From positions 1 to 5,903 of the forward strand of contig JAUWVK010000102.1 of the NCBI GenBank assembly GCA_030617485.1: DNA of 5,903 bases. Reading direction: 5' to 3'. Positions 5,795 through 5,903 of the stretch are shown here, piece after piece. Each line of letters opens with the position of its first letter. The stretch's first letter is position 1. The notes under the pieces were generated by a model, which searched no databases, was not told the DNA's origin, and saw nothing but the letters and a program-made list of their open reading frames with translations. The translations under genes and the position numbers were made by a program. The stretch is from Gammaproteobacteria bacterium (GTDB taxonomy: Bacteria > Pseudomonadota > Gammaproteobacteria > SZUA-152).

Positions 5795-5902
5795 TCAGAC
5801 GAAAACCACTTCCAGGAGAAAAAGCATTGCAACGATACCCGCTACGCCTGTTGCAACGATACAACCGACATACCACATCAGACTTTTAGCCTGCTTTGGT
5901 GT
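5795..5902 (-). CDS. C-terminal end of a probable membrane protein (partial)
   Basis: The frame enters from the right edge and runs 35 codons to TGA at 5797-5795. The visible tail reads TPKQAKSLMWYVGC, continues IVATGVAGIVAMLFLLEVVFV and ends. It is a basic segment followed by one long hydrophobic helix of about 25 residues at the C-terminus, fitting a single membrane-spanning anchor with a positive cytoplasmic flank. An internal ATG at 5878 could start a 27-residue peptide, but the frame is open to the edge, so the start is more likely outside the window. The competing frame on the same strand is rich in Cys and Arg and looks like a shadow. Thirty-five open codons alone are weak evidence; hydrophobic composition is the main support. 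The family is not recognised. Confidence 0.5.
   Translation of the reverse strand, partial: TPKQAKSLMWYVGCIVATGVAGIVAMLFLLEVVFV
5827..5862. repeat. 12-bp direct repeat with 24-bp period in the right-edge frame
   Basis: TTGCAACGATAC occurs at 5827-5838 and again at 5851-5862. The period of 24 nt is eight codons. In the minus-strand frame both copies encode Ile-Val-Ala, giving an IVAT-GVAG-IVAM pattern inside the hydrophobic helix. Confidence 0.7.
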
Positions 5903-5903
5903 T

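Noticed and set aside
5688..5876. Minus-strand open frame of 62 residues starting from GTG.
   Set aside because: Composition is rich in Cys, Arg and Trp with no domain, there is no ribosome binding site, and it overlaps the more protein-like hydrophobic frame on the same strand.

Overview
The window looks like ordinary chromosome from a gammaproteobacterium. The glycolate oxidase genes follow the E. coli order glcD-glcE-glcF, and the GlcD and GlcF proteins closely resemble the E. coli proteins as I remember them. Base composition is moderate (roughly 45-50% GC by eye) and codon use looks even across the window. I cannot place the genus. I see no insertion sequence, phage gene, tRNA, rRNA, CRISPR array or integrase.

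Layout. Six genes run leftwards on the minus strand. Transcription order is: a TerB-family cytoplasmic protein (4973-4509); an unrecognised exported protein with three mature cysteines (4489-3884); an exported TlpA/ResA-type thioredoxin with a WCPPC active site (about 3818-3294); a 147-bp gap; then glcD (3146-1686), glcE (1683-568) and the first 184 codons of glcF (554 to the window edge). Pointing rightwards from the shared intergenic region at 4974-5113 is an exported DsrE-family protein (5114-5605). After about 190 bp of non-coding DNA with several small inverted repeats, the right edge carries the C-terminal end of a minus-strand gene ending in a hydrophobic helix (stop at 5795-5797).

How the genes work together. 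GlcD, GlcE and GlcF form the membrane-associated glycolate dehydrogenase, which oxidises glycolate to glyoxylate and passes electrons through FAD and Fe-S clusters to the respiratory chain. The three genes are packed 2 and 13 nt apart, with a good ribosome binding site before glcD, so they form one operon. The upstream trio (terB-like, exported Cys protein, tlpA-like) is also tightly packed and looks like a second transcription unit. It may read through into glc, because I find no convincing terminator between them. Three exported proteins sit close together: the thioredoxin, its three-Cys neighbour and the divergent single-Cys DsrE-like protein. Together they suggest an envelope thiol or sulfur-handling function. 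That grouping is inference from position and motifs; no pathway is shown.

The oddest local structure is a triplicated 12-bp unit at the 5' end of the tlpA-like gene. Each unit begins with an in-frame ATG, giving a run of alternative starts. The glc part is textbook. The less-explained material lies in 3294-5605.
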